DNA from: an uncultured Oscillospiraceae bacterium
GTDB lineage: Bacteria; Bacillota; Clostridia; Oscillospirales; Ruminococcaceae
Assembly: GCA_934448295.1 (NCBI GenBank)
Contig: CAKSEY010000008.1
Coordinates: 62,001-126,000 of the forward strand
Reading direction: 5' to 3'
DNA length: 64,000 nucleotides
Positions within the stretch are counted from its first letter, which is position 1. Each line of letters begins with the position of its first letter. Positions 1 through 8,709 of the stretch are shown here, in pieces. The notes beneath the pieces are model-generated. The model did not search any database. It was given only the letters and a program-made list of their open reading frames with translations, and was not told the origin of the DNA. Made by a program: the position numbers and the translations under genes.

Positions 1-484
1 GCGGCTCAAAGCTGAAAATCAGCCCCAGAATGAACACTATGAAATACATTGAAGAACCTATCTGCGCCAGCGGGAAAACCGCAGAGCGCACCTTTATCGG
101 GACGTATCCCTGCGCGTGCTGTACCGCGTGACCGCACTCGTGCGCCGCAACGCCTATCGCCGCCAGCGAGGTGCTGTCGTAAACGCTTTCAGACAGCGAA
201 ACTATATTAGTTTTCGGGTTGTAATTATCGGTGAGGCTTCCGCTTATGCGTACCACCTGCACGTTATAAAGCCCGTTTCTGTCGAGTATCCGCCTTGCGA
301 CCTCTGCGGCGGTAATGCCGCGTCTGCTGCCCACACGGTTGTATTTATTGAACGTGGACTTCACGTTTGCCGAGCAGATCAGCGCGAAAATGAACGCCGC
401 TATGCAGAGAAAATACGCGGTCGTGTAGTTCACGCTGAGGAAATTGGCTCTGTGAGCCGCTGCTGAGATCAATATCTGTACCAT
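1..484 (-). CDS. Membrane zinc metallopeptidase, YugP family (partial)
   Basis: Translating the minus strand from an ATG at 484 gives 161 residues that run off the window edge, so the C-terminus is missing. An N-terminal membrane segment (about residues 16-40) is followed by a segment typical of the YugP-like zinc peptidases (VKSTFNKYNRVGSRRGITAA, then SLTDNYNP). The zinc motif is HECGH near residue 128, followed by a second hydrophobic stretch. The family is membrane-bound and its substrates are poorly known. The start has a good AGGAGG seven bases upstream. It follows fmt by 63 nt and is probably the last gene seen of the murC-to-fmt operon. In other clostridia this gene also sits just after fmt. 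Confidence 0.88.
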   Translation of the reverse strand, partial: MVQILISAAAHRANFLSVNYTTAYFLCIAAFIFALICSANVKSTFNKYNRVGSRRGITAAEVARRILDRNGLYNVQVVRISGSLTDNYNPKTNIVSLSESVYDSTSLAAIGVAAHECGHAVQHAQGYVPIKVRSAVFPLAQIGSSMYFIVFILGLIFSFEP

Positions 485-547
485 AAAATGCCTCCTGTCC
501 AGGGGTGCTGTTCATTTACGGTTATATTATGCGCCGCCCTGCGGGAA

Positions 548-1480
548 TTACCCGAGTATCGTTCCCTTTGCGGGCTTTTTGCCGCGCAGATAAGCCTGTA
601 CGTCCATGCGCTTGCCGCCCTCCGCCTGTATCTCGGTGAATTCCAGCGCGCCGTCTCCGCACATCACTGCAAAGGAATCCGGGGCGACTATCTCGCCGGG
701 CTGACCGCTGTAATTGTTCGCGGAAAGTTTCGCGCCATAGACTTTAAGCCGCTTTCCGTCAAGCATGGTGTACGCGCAGGGAACCGCCGACATCGCGCGG
801 ATAAAGTTCCTGACCTGCACAGCGGGCTTCGTGAAATCTATCAGAAGCTCCTCCTTGCTTATCATGGAAGCGTAGCAGGTGTCGCCCTCCTGCGGGATAC
901 GCGGCGCGGTGCCGCTCTGTAATTCCTCCAGCGTGCGTACTATCAGCTTTCCGCCCATCTCCGCAAGCCTGTCGTGGAGCTCGGAGCCCGTCATATCCTC
1001 CGGGATTTCCATTTCATCCTTTAAAATCATGTCGCCGGTGTCAAGACCTTTCGCCATGTACATGGTGGTAACTCCGGTCTTTTTCTCTCCGAACTGTATG
1101 CAGCGCTGGATCGGCGCCGCTCCGCGGTACATCGGGAGAAGAGAAGCGTGCACGTTTATGCAGCCGTACTTCGGAAGCTCCAGAATGTTCTCCGGCAGTA
1201 TCTGCCCATATGCCACAACGACTATGCACTCCGGGGCGATTTTCTTCAGCACCTCAAGGGAGGTCTCCGCGTCCTCGCCCTTGCGCAGGCTGAGCGGCTG
1301 ATAGACCTCTATTCCGTGCTTTAGCGCGCACTCCTTAACTGGTGTCATCTGTATCTGCCTGCCGCGGTTCTTGGGCTTGTCCGGCTGGGTGAATACCGCC
1401 GCGACCTCGTGCCCGGCTTCGATAAGCTTCTCCAGGCAGGAAAGCGCAAACACCGGGGTGCCCATAAATACTATCTTCAT
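548..1480 (-). CDS. fmt: Methionyl-tRNA formyltransferase
   Basis: Transfers a formyl group from 10-formyl-tetrahydrofolate to Met-tRNA(fMet) for translation initiation. The 310-residue protein begins MKIVFMGTPVFALSCLEKL and carries the formyltransferase signature around NVHASLLPMYRGAAPI with the usual Asn/His/Asp catalytic set (the Asp in GLDTGDM). The C-terminal OB-like domain is present, so the length is normal. I chose the ATG at 1480 rather than an upstream frame start at 1498: it is preceded by GGAGGA and overlaps the def stop codon as ATGA, which implies translational coupling. Pairing with peptide deformylase is the standard arrangement, since one adds and the other removes the formyl group. 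Confidence 0.97.
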   Translation of the reverse strand: MKIVFMGTPVFALSCLEKLIEAGHEVAAVFTQPDKPKNRGRQIQMTPVKECALKHGIEVYQPLSLRKGEDAETSLEVLKKIAPECIVVVAYGQILPENILELPKYGCINVHASLLPMYRGAAPIQRCIQFGEKKTGVTTMYMAKGLDTGDMILKDEMEIPEDMTGSELHDRLAEMGGKLIVRTLEELQSGTAPRIPQEGDTCYASMISKEELLIDFTKPAVQVRNFIRAMSAVPCAYTMLDGKRLKVYGAKLSANNYSGQPGEIVAPDSFAVMCGDGALEFTEIQAEGGKRMDVQAYLRGKKPAKGTILG

Positions 1481-1941
1481 TCTTCGTCCTCCTCCCATTC
1501 GTCTACCTTGTCGGAATAGAGAATGCCGTTCAGATGGTCGGTCTCGTGGCAGAATGCCCGCGCCAGCAGCCCGGAGCCCACATACACTCTTTTCCTGCCG
1601 TAGCGATCCTGAGCCTTTATCTTCACCTTTGCGGGGCGCACCACATATCCGCTCTTTCCGGGATAGGAAAGGCAGCCCTCCGGCTCGCGCTGTTTTCCCT
1701 TTATCGCGACTATCACGGGATTCACAAGCTCCATCAGCCCGTGCTTATCGTCCGTGTCTATCACCACGGCGCGCTTTAAAACGCCCACCTGCGGCGCCGC
1801 AAGACCTACTCCGCCCGCCTCGTACATGGTCTCCGCCATGTCGTCAAGGAGCTCCCACAGCTCCTCGCTGAACTCAGTGACCTCCTCGCACTTCTGCCGG
1901 AGGGTCTCGTCTCCGAACTGCAATATATCAAGAACCGCCAT
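1477..1941 (-). CDS. def: Peptide deformylase, copy 1
   Basis: Removes the N-formyl group from nascent proteins, using a metal ion. All three family motifs are present in 154 residues: GVGLAAPQVG (near 45), EGCLSYPG (near 89, the Cys ligand) and HETDH (near 132, two His ligands and the catalytic Glu). It overlaps fmt by four bases and lies 23 nt after a second deformylase gene. Of the two tandem copies this one has the canonical GLAAPQVG motif, so it is the likelier main enzyme. Confidence 0.97.
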   Translation of the reverse strand: MAVLDILQFGDETLRQKCEEVTEFSEELWELLDDMAETMYEAGGVGLAAPQVGVLKRAVVIDTDDKHGLMELVNPVIVAIKGKQREPEGCLSYPGKSGYVVRPAKVKIKAQDRYGRKRVYVGSGLLARAFCHETDHLNGILYSDKVDEWEEDEE

Positions 1942-1964
1942 TGCTGTACCTCTTTCCGCTGAAA

Positions 1965-2447
1965 TTACCTTGCCGTTACGTCCCTGTGCCCGGGTATGCC
2001 GTCATCCTTCACATGGTCGATGAACAGAATACCGTCCAGGTGGTCTATCTCATGGCAGAACGCCCTTGCAAGCAGCGCGCTTCCGGTGATGGTGAATTCC
2101 CTGCCGTTCCTGTCCTGAGCCTTTACGGTGACGATATTCGGGCGCTCGACCTCCTCCCACACGTTGGGGGCGGAAAGGCAGCCCTCGCCGCCGGTCTGGG
2201 TGCCCTCTTCGGAGACTATCTCCGGATTTATCAGCTCTATCAGCCCGTGCTCGTCGCGAACATCGATGACCACCGCCCGGCGGAGCACTCCCACCTGAAC
2301 CGCCGCAAGACCCGCGCCATCCTTGGAGCGCATGGTCTCCGCCATGTCGTCAAGCAGCGTCCACAGGCGCTCGTCAAAGTTCGTTACCGGTCTGCTCTTC
2401 TTGCGGAGGATATCCTCGCCGAATTTCACTATCTGCCTTAATGCCAT
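1965..2447 (-). CDS. def: Peptide deformylase, copy 2 (tandem paralogue)
   Basis: A second complete deformylase of 160 residues directly upstream of the first in transcription order. Motif 1 reads GAGLAAVQVG, with Val replacing the usual Pro; motif 2 EGCLSAP and motif 3 HEIDH are intact, so the metal ligands and catalytic Glu are kept and activity is plausible. The two copies align over their whole length (both start M-A-[VL] and share LWELLDDMAETM / LWTLLDDMAETM), which points to a tandem duplication followed by divergence. It sits 19 nt after priA in the same operon. Confidence 0.95.
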   Translation of the reverse strand: MALRQIVKFGEDILRKKSRPVTNFDERLWTLLDDMAETMRSKDGAGLAAVQVGVLRRAVVIDVRDEHGLIELINPEIVSEEGTQTGGEGCLSAPNVWEEVERPNIVTVKAQDRNGREFTITGSALLARAFCHEIDHLDGILFIDHVKDDGIPGHRDVTAR

Positions 2448-2466
2448 TTGAATTATCCTTTCTTTG

Positions 2467-4878
2467 TCACGGGTCGCCGTTCATGTCCGCGAAGAATGTC
2501 ACGTCCCTGAACTGCTTTTCTGTGCCCGCCTGCTTCAGCGACTGCTCCACCAACTTCCGTAGCTGGCTGGAGTTCCTGCATTTGAGTATCAGCCGCCAGC
2601 GGAAGCGCCCGTTTACCTTGCTGATCACATTCCGAGCCGGCCCAAGTATCCTGAGCGGCATTTCCGGACATTCAGCGTGCTTCTCCTCCAGTATGGTGCG
2701 GAATCTCAGCGCCGCCGCGCTGCAATCCCTGTCCACCAGCGAGATGAAGCCAACGACTATTATATCGCAGAACGGCGGGTAAAGCATGGCCTCCCGCAGC
2801 TCTATCTCTTCCCTGTAAAAATCCGGGTAGTTCTGGTTTGCGGCGAGGTTCAGGACGTAATGGTCAGGCGTGAACGTCTGTATCATCGCCCTGCCGCGCT
2901 TTCCTCCGCGCCCTCCGCGCCCGACTACCTGCGTTATCAGCGAGAACGTCCTCTCATACGCGCGGAAATCCCCGGCGTAAAGGCTGTTGTCCGTTTTCAG
3001 CACTCCCACAAGGGTGACGTTCGGGAAATCCAGCCCCTTTGCTATCATCTGGGTGCCTACGATTATGTCGTACTCCCCCGCCGCGAAAGCCCTGAATTTG
3101 CTCTCGAACGCGTTCTTGGCGGCGGTGGTGTCCGCGTCCATGCGGAGTATCCGCGCCTTGGGGAATATCTCGGAAATCTCGTCCTCTATGCGCTGCGTGC
3201 CTGTGCCTTTCATCACCATGAACTTACTGCCGCAGAACGGGCAGACCCTTGCAAGCCCCCGGGTGAATCCGCAGTAGTGGCAGGTAACGGTGTTGTTCGC
3301 CTTGTGGTAGGTCAGCGGGAGCGCACAGTTCGGGCACTCCGCCGCCTTTCCGCAGGTGGCGCAGCGGACGCTGGTGTGATATCCCCGGCGGTTGAGAAGC
3401 AGTATCGACTGCTCGCCGCGCTCAAGGTTCGTCCGCATTTCCTCTATGAGCGGCATGCTGAACGCAGAGTGATTCCCGTTCTGCTGCTCGATCCGCATAT
3501 CTACGATAAAGACCTCCGGCAGGACTGCGTTGTTGTAGCGCTCGTCCAGCTCAAACAGGCTGTACCGCCCGGTCTTTGCGTTGTAGTAGCTCTCCAGCGA
3601 GGGGGTTGCGGAGGCAAGCAGCAGGAACGCTCCGTGCCAGAAGCAGCGCTGCTTCGCCACGTCCCGGGCATGGTAGCGCGGGGCGCTTTCAGACTTGTAG
3701 GTTCCCTCGCCCTCCTCGTCGATTACGATTATGCCGAGGTTCTGCACCGGTGCGAAAACCGCGCTGCGTGTTCCCACGACTATATGAGCCTTTCCGGTCT
3801 TTATGCGGGTGTATTCGTCCGCGCGCTCGCCAAGTGAAAGGCTGCTGTGGAGTATCGCGACCTCGTCGCCGAACAGCCGCCGGAATTTCCCGACCATCTG
3901 CGGCGTGAGCGATATCTCCGGAACAAGCATTATCGCGGATCTCCCCTGCTTCACAGCCTCGTTTATCAGGCGAATGAACACGGAGGTCTTTCCGCTGCCC
4001 GTTATCCCCCGCAGGAGCGCACATTTCGGCGCGTCCTCGTTCATCAGCGCCAGAAGTCCGTCGTAGACCTCCTGCTGCTTTGGGGAAAACACTATGTCGG
4101 ACGGGCTTTCGGTGGCTCCGCCGGAGGATTCCAGCCGGAACACCTGATACTCGTACTCCTCCAGTATTCCCTTTTCCACAAGCCGCTTGACCACCGCCGC
4201 CGTGATGTTCAGCGCGTAGCACACCTCGTGCACGGAAGCCGCGGTGTTTTCCTCCAGGAACTCCATCACCTGCTTCTGCTTCGGCGTGAGCTTCGGCGGC
4301 TCCGCGTCCTCGGGCTGCTCTGCAAGCTTCACCATGAGGGTGGTTTCGTCGCCCACGCGGCGCTTCAGCAGCTCGGATTCCCGAACCGCGCCCTTGTCGA
4401 TGAGGGCTTTCAGCGTCGGCTTTTCGCCGGATTCCGCAGAGTAGCGCTCGCGCAGCCCGGATATCTTCCCGAGAAGCTCCTCCTCGGGCTTTGTAAGGCT
4501 CCCGGAAAATCCGTTCACCGGCTCGTAGCGTGACTGGAGCGTGTAGCTCAGCCCCGGCGGAAGTATCGCCCGGAACGCGTCGAAATAGGTGCAGAACGTG
4601 TTGTCCCTTATCCAGCGGCAGAGCTTTATCATTTCCGGGGAAATGACCGGTTCGCTGTCCGCAATGGCGCTGATGTACTTCAGCTTCGACCTGTCCTCCG
4701 GAGCGGGCGATACCCCGAAAACCAGAGCCACGCGGCTTCTGTTGCCCCTGCCGAACGGCACCACCACGCGCATTCCCGCGGATATCCTGCCGGAAAGGCT
4801 GTCCGGAACAAGGTAGGTGAACAGCGCGTCAAAGCTGTACGCGGTTCCCTCGACAGCCGCCTGAACCGCCTCTGTCAT
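2467..4878 (-). CDS. priA: Primosomal protein N' (replication restart helicase)
   Basis: Superfamily 2 DNA helicase that reloads the replisome at stalled forks. The 803-residue protein has the N-terminal DNA-binding domain (AYSFDALFTYLVPD), Walker A GITGSGKTS near 290, and the cysteine-rich insert with eight Cys (CATCGKAAECPNC, then CHYCGF and CPFCGS) that binds zinc in PriA. The C-terminal helicase motifs include GTQMIAKGLDFP and VGRGGRGGKRGRA. The DEAH-like motif is DEEGEGTYK, where I would expect DEEH; the change may be tolerated but is unusual. Its start overlaps the gmk stop (ATGA). Confidence 0.96.
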   Translation of the reverse strand: MTEAVQAAVEGTAYSFDALFTYLVPDSLSGRISAGMRVVVPFGRGNRSRVALVFGVSPAPEDRSKLKYISAIADSEPVISPEMIKLCRWIRDNTFCTYFDAFRAILPPGLSYTLQSRYEPVNGFSGSLTKPEEELLGKISGLRERYSAESGEKPTLKALIDKGAVRESELLKRRVGDETTLMVKLAEQPEDAEPPKLTPKQKQVMEFLEENTAASVHEVCYALNITAAVVKRLVEKGILEEYEYQVFRLESSGGATESPSDIVFSPKQQEVYDGLLALMNEDAPKCALLRGITGSGKTSVFIRLINEAVKQGRSAIMLVPEISLTPQMVGKFRRLFGDEVAILHSSLSLGERADEYTRIKTGKAHIVVGTRSAVFAPVQNLGIIVIDEEGEGTYKSESAPRYHARDVAKQRCFWHGAFLLLASATPSLESYYNAKTGRYSLFELDERYNNAVLPEVFIVDMRIEQQNGNHSAFSMPLIEEMRTNLERGEQSILLLNRRGYHTSVRCATCGKAAECPNCALPLTYHKANNTVTCHYCGFTRGLARVCPFCGSKFMVMKGTGTQRIEDEISEIFPKARILRMDADTTAAKNAFESKFRAFAAGEYDIIVGTQMIAKGLDFPNVTLVGVLKTDNSLYAGDFRAYERTFSLITQVVGRGGRGGKRGRAMIQTFTPDHYVLNLAANQNYPDFYREEIELREAMLYPPFCDIIVVGFISLVDRDCSAAALRFRTILEEKHAECPEMPLRILGPARNVISKVNGRFRWRLILKCRNSSQLRKLVEQSLKQAGTEKQFRDVTFFADMNGDP

Positions 4879-5480
4879 TCGCTTCTGAGAGCCTGAAGAA
4901 GCGGCATACGGCGGCTCTTGCGGAGCTTTTCAGCCGAAATAACGCTGCGGAGGTCGTCCACTGCCTTTTCAAGCTCGCCGTTTACTATAAGGTAGTCGTA
5001 GTTCTCGGCGTATTTGAGCTCCTCGCGCGCCTGGGCGGTGCGCTCGATTATCTTCTCCTCGGTTTCGGTGCCGCGCTTTCTCAGGCGGCGCTCCAGCTCC
5101 TGCATGGAGGGCGGGAGAATAAACACAAGGCAGCACTCCGGGAAAAGGCGCTTGATGTTCATTGCGCCCTCCACCTCTATCTTTAGGATAACGTCCTTGC
5201 CAGCGTTCAGCATATCCTCCACCGCCCTGCGGGGAGTGCCGTAGTAGTTTCCGCAGTACTCGGTGTATTCGAGGACTTCCCCGTTCTTTATCATCTGTTC
5301 AAACTGCTCGCGGGTGCGGAAGTGATAGTGCACCCCGTCGATTTCGCCCTCCCGGGGAGCGCGGCTGGTCGCGGATACCGAATATCCGACATTTTCCGCA
5401 GTTTTGAATAGCTGTTCCAGGATCGTATCCTTTCCGCAGCCTGCGGGTGCGGATACTACAAAAAGCAGACCCTTTTCCAT
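4875..5480 (-). CDS. gmk: Guanylate kinase
   Basis: Phosphorylates GMP to GDP with ATP. The 201-residue protein has the P-loop SAPAGCGKDT near residue 9, where GPSGxGKxT is more usual, the GMP-binding run SATSRAPREGEIDGVHYHF, and the lid region. The ATG at 5480 is preceded by AAGGAG; a longer frame to 5519 lacks a ribosome site. It lies between remA and priA, the conserved Firmicute order, although rpoZ and coaBC, which often separate gmk from priA, are not here. Confidence 0.96.
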   Translation of the reverse strand: MEKGLLFVVSAPAGCGKDTILEQLFKTAENVGYSVSATSRAPREGEIDGVHYHFRTREQFEQMIKNGEVLEYTEYCGNYYGTPRRAVEDMLNAGKDVILKIEVEGAMNIKRLFPECCLVFILPPSMQELERRLRKRGTETEEKIIERTAQAREELKYAENYDYLIVNGELEKAVDDLRSVISAEKLRKSRRMPLLQALRSE

Positions 5481-5552
5481 GATGTTACTCCTTAAAATCC
5501 TTAGGCAAGACGCGTACAAAATCCAATAAATGGTCTTTGTGCGGTATTGCCC

Positions 5553-5798
5553 TTATTCTTCGTCCTCGGCGGAGGTTTTCCCCGAAATTGTTTCCGGCGT
5601 CTGCGCGGACATCACCACATGGCCGCTGTCGCAGATTATCACAGAGCGCGTGCGTCTGCCGCAGGTCGCGTCTATCGCCGTGCCGCTGTCCTTGGCAAGC
5701 TGCACGATGCGCTTCACCGGAGCCGCCTCCGGGCTTACCACCGCAACTATGCGGTCGGCGTTCACCGAATTGCCGAAGCCTATGCTTATCAGCTTCAT
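5553..5798 (-). CDS. remA: Extracellular matrix regulator RemA (DUF370)
   Basis: Small DNA-binding protein of 81 residues starting MKLISIGFGN, with the family core NRIVAVVSPEAAP-like (here ADRIVAVVSPEAAP) and an Arg-rich ATCGRRTRSVI segment. In Bacillus subtilis RemA activates biofilm matrix and osmoprotection genes; the role in this organism is unknown. The C-terminus adds a short acidic tail ending AEDEE. The start at 5798 is set by homology and by a GGAGG-like site within the end of the tgt spacer; the frame upstream is not conserved. Position directly before gmk is the usual context. Confidence 0.93.
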   Translation of the reverse strand: MKLISIGFGNSVNADRIVAVVSPEAAPVKRIVQLAKDSGTAIDATCGRRTRSVIICDSGHVVMSAQTPETISGKTSAEDEE

Positions 5799-5808
5799 GC
5801 GCGCCTCC

Positions 5809-6948
5809 TTACGCCTTGTCCACAAGCGTTGCAAGCCGCTCTGAATACTCGCTGCGGAACTCCCCGAACCTGCCCTCGTCAAGCGCGTCCCGGATCTTTT
5901 CCATCAGCGTGTTGTAGAAGTACAGGTTATGCTGGACTGCAAGCCTGCCGCCGAGCTGCTCCCCCGCCTTGAAAAGATGGCGGATATACGCGCGGCTGAA
6001 ATTGCGGCAGGTAGGGCAGTCGCACTTTGTGTCGAGGGGTCTGTCGTCCAGCTCGTAGCACTTATTGGTGGCGTGCATTATGCCGTCCCATGTGAATATG
6101 GTCGCATGGCGCGCGTTGCGGCTGGGCATTACGCAGTCGAACATATCGATTCCACGGTAAACTCCCTCGATTATATTCGACGGAGTTCCCACGCCCATGA
6201 GGTATCTCGGCTTGTTTACCGGCGCATACGGCAGCACCGCGTCAAGGATATGGTACATCTCCTCGGTGGGCTCGCCTACCGCGAGACCTCCCACTGCGTA
6301 GCCGTCAAGGTCAAGATCGGATATCGTCTTCATGTGCTCGATACGGATATCGTCGTAAGTACCGCCCTGATTTATGCCAAACAGCATCTGCTGCTTGTTG
6401 ATGGTCTCCGGCAGGGAATTCAGTCTTGCCATTTCCGCCTTGCAGCGCTGGAGCCAGCGGGTGGTGCGCTCAACGGAGCGCTGAACGTACTCCCTGGGCG
6501 CGGGGTTCTCGATACACTCGTCAAAAGCCATCGCAATGGTGGAGGCAAGGTGCGACTGTATCTGCATACTTTCCTCCGGGCCGATGAAAAGCCGCCTGCC
6601 GTCAATGTGGCTGGCGAAATACACGCCCTCCTCCTTTATCTTGCGCAGCTTCGCCAGCGAGAACACCTGGAATCCGCCGCTATCTGTCAGAATGGGCTTG
6701 TCCCAGTTCATGAACCTGTGGAGCCCGCCCATCTTGTAAATGACGTCGTCCCCGGGGCGGAGGTGCAGGTGATAGGTGTTGCACAGCTCCACCTGCGTTT
6801 TCAGCCCCTTCAGGTCAACGGAGGATATCCCTCCCTTTATAGCCGCAGCGGTTCCAACGTTCATGAAGAACGGGGATTCTATCACTCCGTGGGGAGTTGT
6901 GAATGTTCCGCGCCGCGCGCGTCCTTCGGTTTTTTTCAGTTCAAACAT
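5809..6948 (-). CDS. tgt: Queuine/preQ1 tRNA-guanine transglycosylase
   Basis: Exchanges guanine-34 of GUN-anticodon tRNAs for preQ1. In 379 residues it shows the catalytic DSGGFQVFSL (near 90), the second Asp region (GIDMFDCVMPSRNARH), and a zinc site CDCPTC followed by a His. Length is normal. AGGAG precedes the ATG. It lies 13 nt after murC and 10 nt before remA in the same operon. No queA or queuosine synthesis gene is in the window. Confidence 0.97.
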   Translation of the reverse strand: MFELKKTEGRARRGTFTTPHGVIESPFFMNVGTAAAIKGGISSVDLKGLKTQVELCNTYHLHLRPGDDVIYKMGGLHRFMNWDKPILTDSGGFQVFSLAKLRKIKEEGVYFASHIDGRRLFIGPEESMQIQSHLASTIAMAFDECIENPAPREYVQRSVERTTRWLQRCKAEMARLNSLPETINKQQMLFGINQGGTYDDIRIEHMKTISDLDLDGYAVGGLAVGEPTEEMYHILDAVLPYAPVNKPRYLMGVGTPSNIIEGVYRGIDMFDCVMPSRNARHATIFTWDGIMHATNKCYELDDRPLDTKCDCPTCRNFSRAYIRHLFKAGEQLGGRLAVQHNLYFYNTLMEKIRDALDEGRFGEFRSEYSERLATLVDKA

Positions 6949-6961
6949 TTATCGCTCCTGT

Positions 6962-8335
6962 TTACTTCCCTTGTAATATTTCAATTATCCTGTCCGCCGC
7001 CTTGTAGATGTCGCCGCAGCCCAGCGTTATCACCAGGTCTCCGGGCTGGACGTTCGCTGCGACGTACTGCGCGACCTCCTCCATTCCGGTGAACCACACG
7101 CAGCCGTCTATCTTCTCCGCGAGATCCTTGGAATAAATGTTGTAGGTGTTTTTCTCGCGGCTGCCCATTATCTCCGTCAGCACGACCTTATCCGCGATGG
7201 AAAGCGCGTCCGCGAACTCGTTCAGCAGCATTGCCGTTCTGGAATAGGTGAACGGCTGGTGCACCGCCCATACTCTCTTGAAGCTCATTTCCCTGGCGGT
7301 TTTCAGCGTAGCCGCGATCTCTGCCGGGTGGTGCGCGTAGTCGTCAACGATGGTCACGCCGTTTATCTCGGCAAGGCGCTCGAATCTTCTCATTGCGCCG
7401 CCGAACTTGTCAAGCCCCTCCCGCAGAGCCTGCGCAGGTATCCCCGCAGAATAAGCCGCCGCGCACGCCGCCACAGCGTTGTACACGTTGTGGAGCCCCG
7501 GCACGCGTATCGTGATGTGCTCCAGCTTTTCGCCGCGACGCATAAGGTCGAATTCCGTCCGGAAATCCGCGATGTGCTGAATGTTCTCCGGGTAGAAGTC
7601 GCAATCCGCCGTCTTTCCGAAGGTTATCACCCTTGCGGCGGTGCCGCTGGCGTTTACCGCCTCCATGGTGTTCGCGTCGCTTCCGTTGGCGATCACCATA
7701 TCCGTGGTTTTCTTGCAGAATTTCGAGAAGCTGAGCTTCAGGTTCTCCATGGTCTTGAAGTAGTCCAGATGGTCGCGGTCGATATTCAGCACTATCGAGA
7801 TATTCGGGAACAGCTTCAGGAACGTGTCAACGAATTCGCACGCCTCGCAGACCATATACTCGCTCTTTCCGGCTCTGCCGCTGCCGCCTATCGCCTTGAG
7901 CTTTCCGCCTATCACCGCCGAAAGGTCTATCCCGGCGGCAAGCAGGATATGCGTCAGCATGGAGGTCGTGGTGGTCTTGCCGTGGGTGCCGCTCACGCAG
8001 AACGCCTTGCTGTACCAGCTCGTGACCAGCCCGAGGAGCTCGCTGCGCTCTACGGTGAGCACGCCGCTCTCCTTTGCCGCGATAAGCTCGGGGTTATCCG
8101 CCATTATCGCCGCCGTGTGCACGATAAGGTCGGCGCCCCTGATGTTCTCCGGGGAGTGCCCCAGGTGCACGGGAATTCCCATCTTCCGCACCGCGTCAAG
8201 GGTGGCGGTCTCGTTGTTGTCGGAACCGGTCAGGTAGTACCCCTGCGAGTGCAGTATCTGCGCCAGCGGGTACATTCCGGAGCCGCCGATTCCGATAAAA
8301 TGAATGTGTTTCTTGCCTGTCAGAAAATTCTCCAC
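6962..8335 (-). CDS. murC: UDP-N-acetylmuramate--L-alanine ligase
   Basis: Adds L-Ala to UDP-MurNAc, the first amino acid of the peptidoglycan stem. The protein begins VENFLTGKKHIHFIGIGG; the Rossmann motif GIGGSGM, the ATP loop SGTHGKTTTTSM and the DDYAHHPAE signature are all present in 457 residues, the usual size. I use a GTG start at 8335 because AAGGAG lies just upstream and homology begins there. The frame is open to 8536, but that extension overlaps the divergent spoVG gene and looks non-coding. It is the first gene of the operon running to position 1. Confidence 0.96.
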   Translation of the reverse strand: MENFLTGKKHIHFIGIGGSGMYPLAQILHSQGYYLTGSDNNETATLDAVRKMGIPVHLGHSPENIRGADLIVHTAAIMADNPELIAAKESGVLTVERSELLGLVTSWYSKAFCVSGTHGKTTTTSMLTHILLAAGIDLSAVIGGKLKAIGGSGRAGKSEYMVCEACEFVDTFLKLFPNISIVLNIDRDHLDYFKTMENLKLSFSKFCKKTTDMVIANGSDANTMEAVNASGTAARVITFGKTADCDFYPENIQHIADFRTEFDLMRRGEKLEHITIRVPGLHNVYNAVAACAAAYSAGIPAQALREGLDKFGGAMRRFERLAEINGVTIVDDYAHHPAEIAATLKTAREMSFKRVWAVHQPFTYSRTAMLLNEFADALSIADKVVLTEIMGSREKNTYNIYSKDLAEKIDGCVWFTGMEEVAQYVAANVQPGDLVITLGCGDIYKAADRIIEILQGK

Positions 8336-8435
8336 GGTAAAACTCCTTCTTTCAGAGCCGTTGTTATCAACAATATTTGTATGTATATTCTCCGCAAAAA
8401 TTCCCACAATAACCCCAAAAGAATGGAGGTTCATT

Positions 8436-8693
8436 ATGGAGATAAGCGATATCAAAATCAGAAAGACCATGCATGACGGCAGGCTCAGGGCGGTGGTTTC
8501 AATCACCCTTGACAACGCCATCGCGATACACGACATAAAGCTGGTTCAGGGGGACGAGCGCCTGTTCGTCGCCATGCCCAGCCGCCGCGAGGATTCCGGA
8601 ATATTCCGCGACATAATCCACCCCATCTCCGCGGACGTCCGCGAAAAGATGGAGGAGCAGATACTCGCCGCCTACCGGGAATACACCCAGTGA
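8436..8693 (+). CDS. spoVG: Septation/RNA-binding regulator SpoVG
   Basis: An 85-residue protein beginning MEISDIKIRKTMHDGRLRAV with the family core (DIKLVQG, FVAMPSRR, FRDIIHPI). SpoVG proteins bind nucleic acids and affect sporulation, division and virulence in various Firmicutes. The ATG at 8436 has GGAGGT six bases upstream. It is divergent from murC (100 nt shared intergenic region) and converges on the nudix gene 16 nt downstream, so it is probably a single-gene unit. Confidence 0.95.
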   Translation: MEISDIKIRKTMHDGRLRAVVSITLDNAIAIHDIKLVQGDERLFVAMPSRREDSGIFRDIIHPISADVREKMEEQILAAYREYTQ

Positions 8694-8709
8694 GGCTTAC
8701 GGCGCCGCC

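Noticed and set aside
8336..8536. Upstream extension of murC
   Set aside because: It overlaps the divergent spoVG gene, and a GTG with a good ribosome site begins at the conserved N-terminus.
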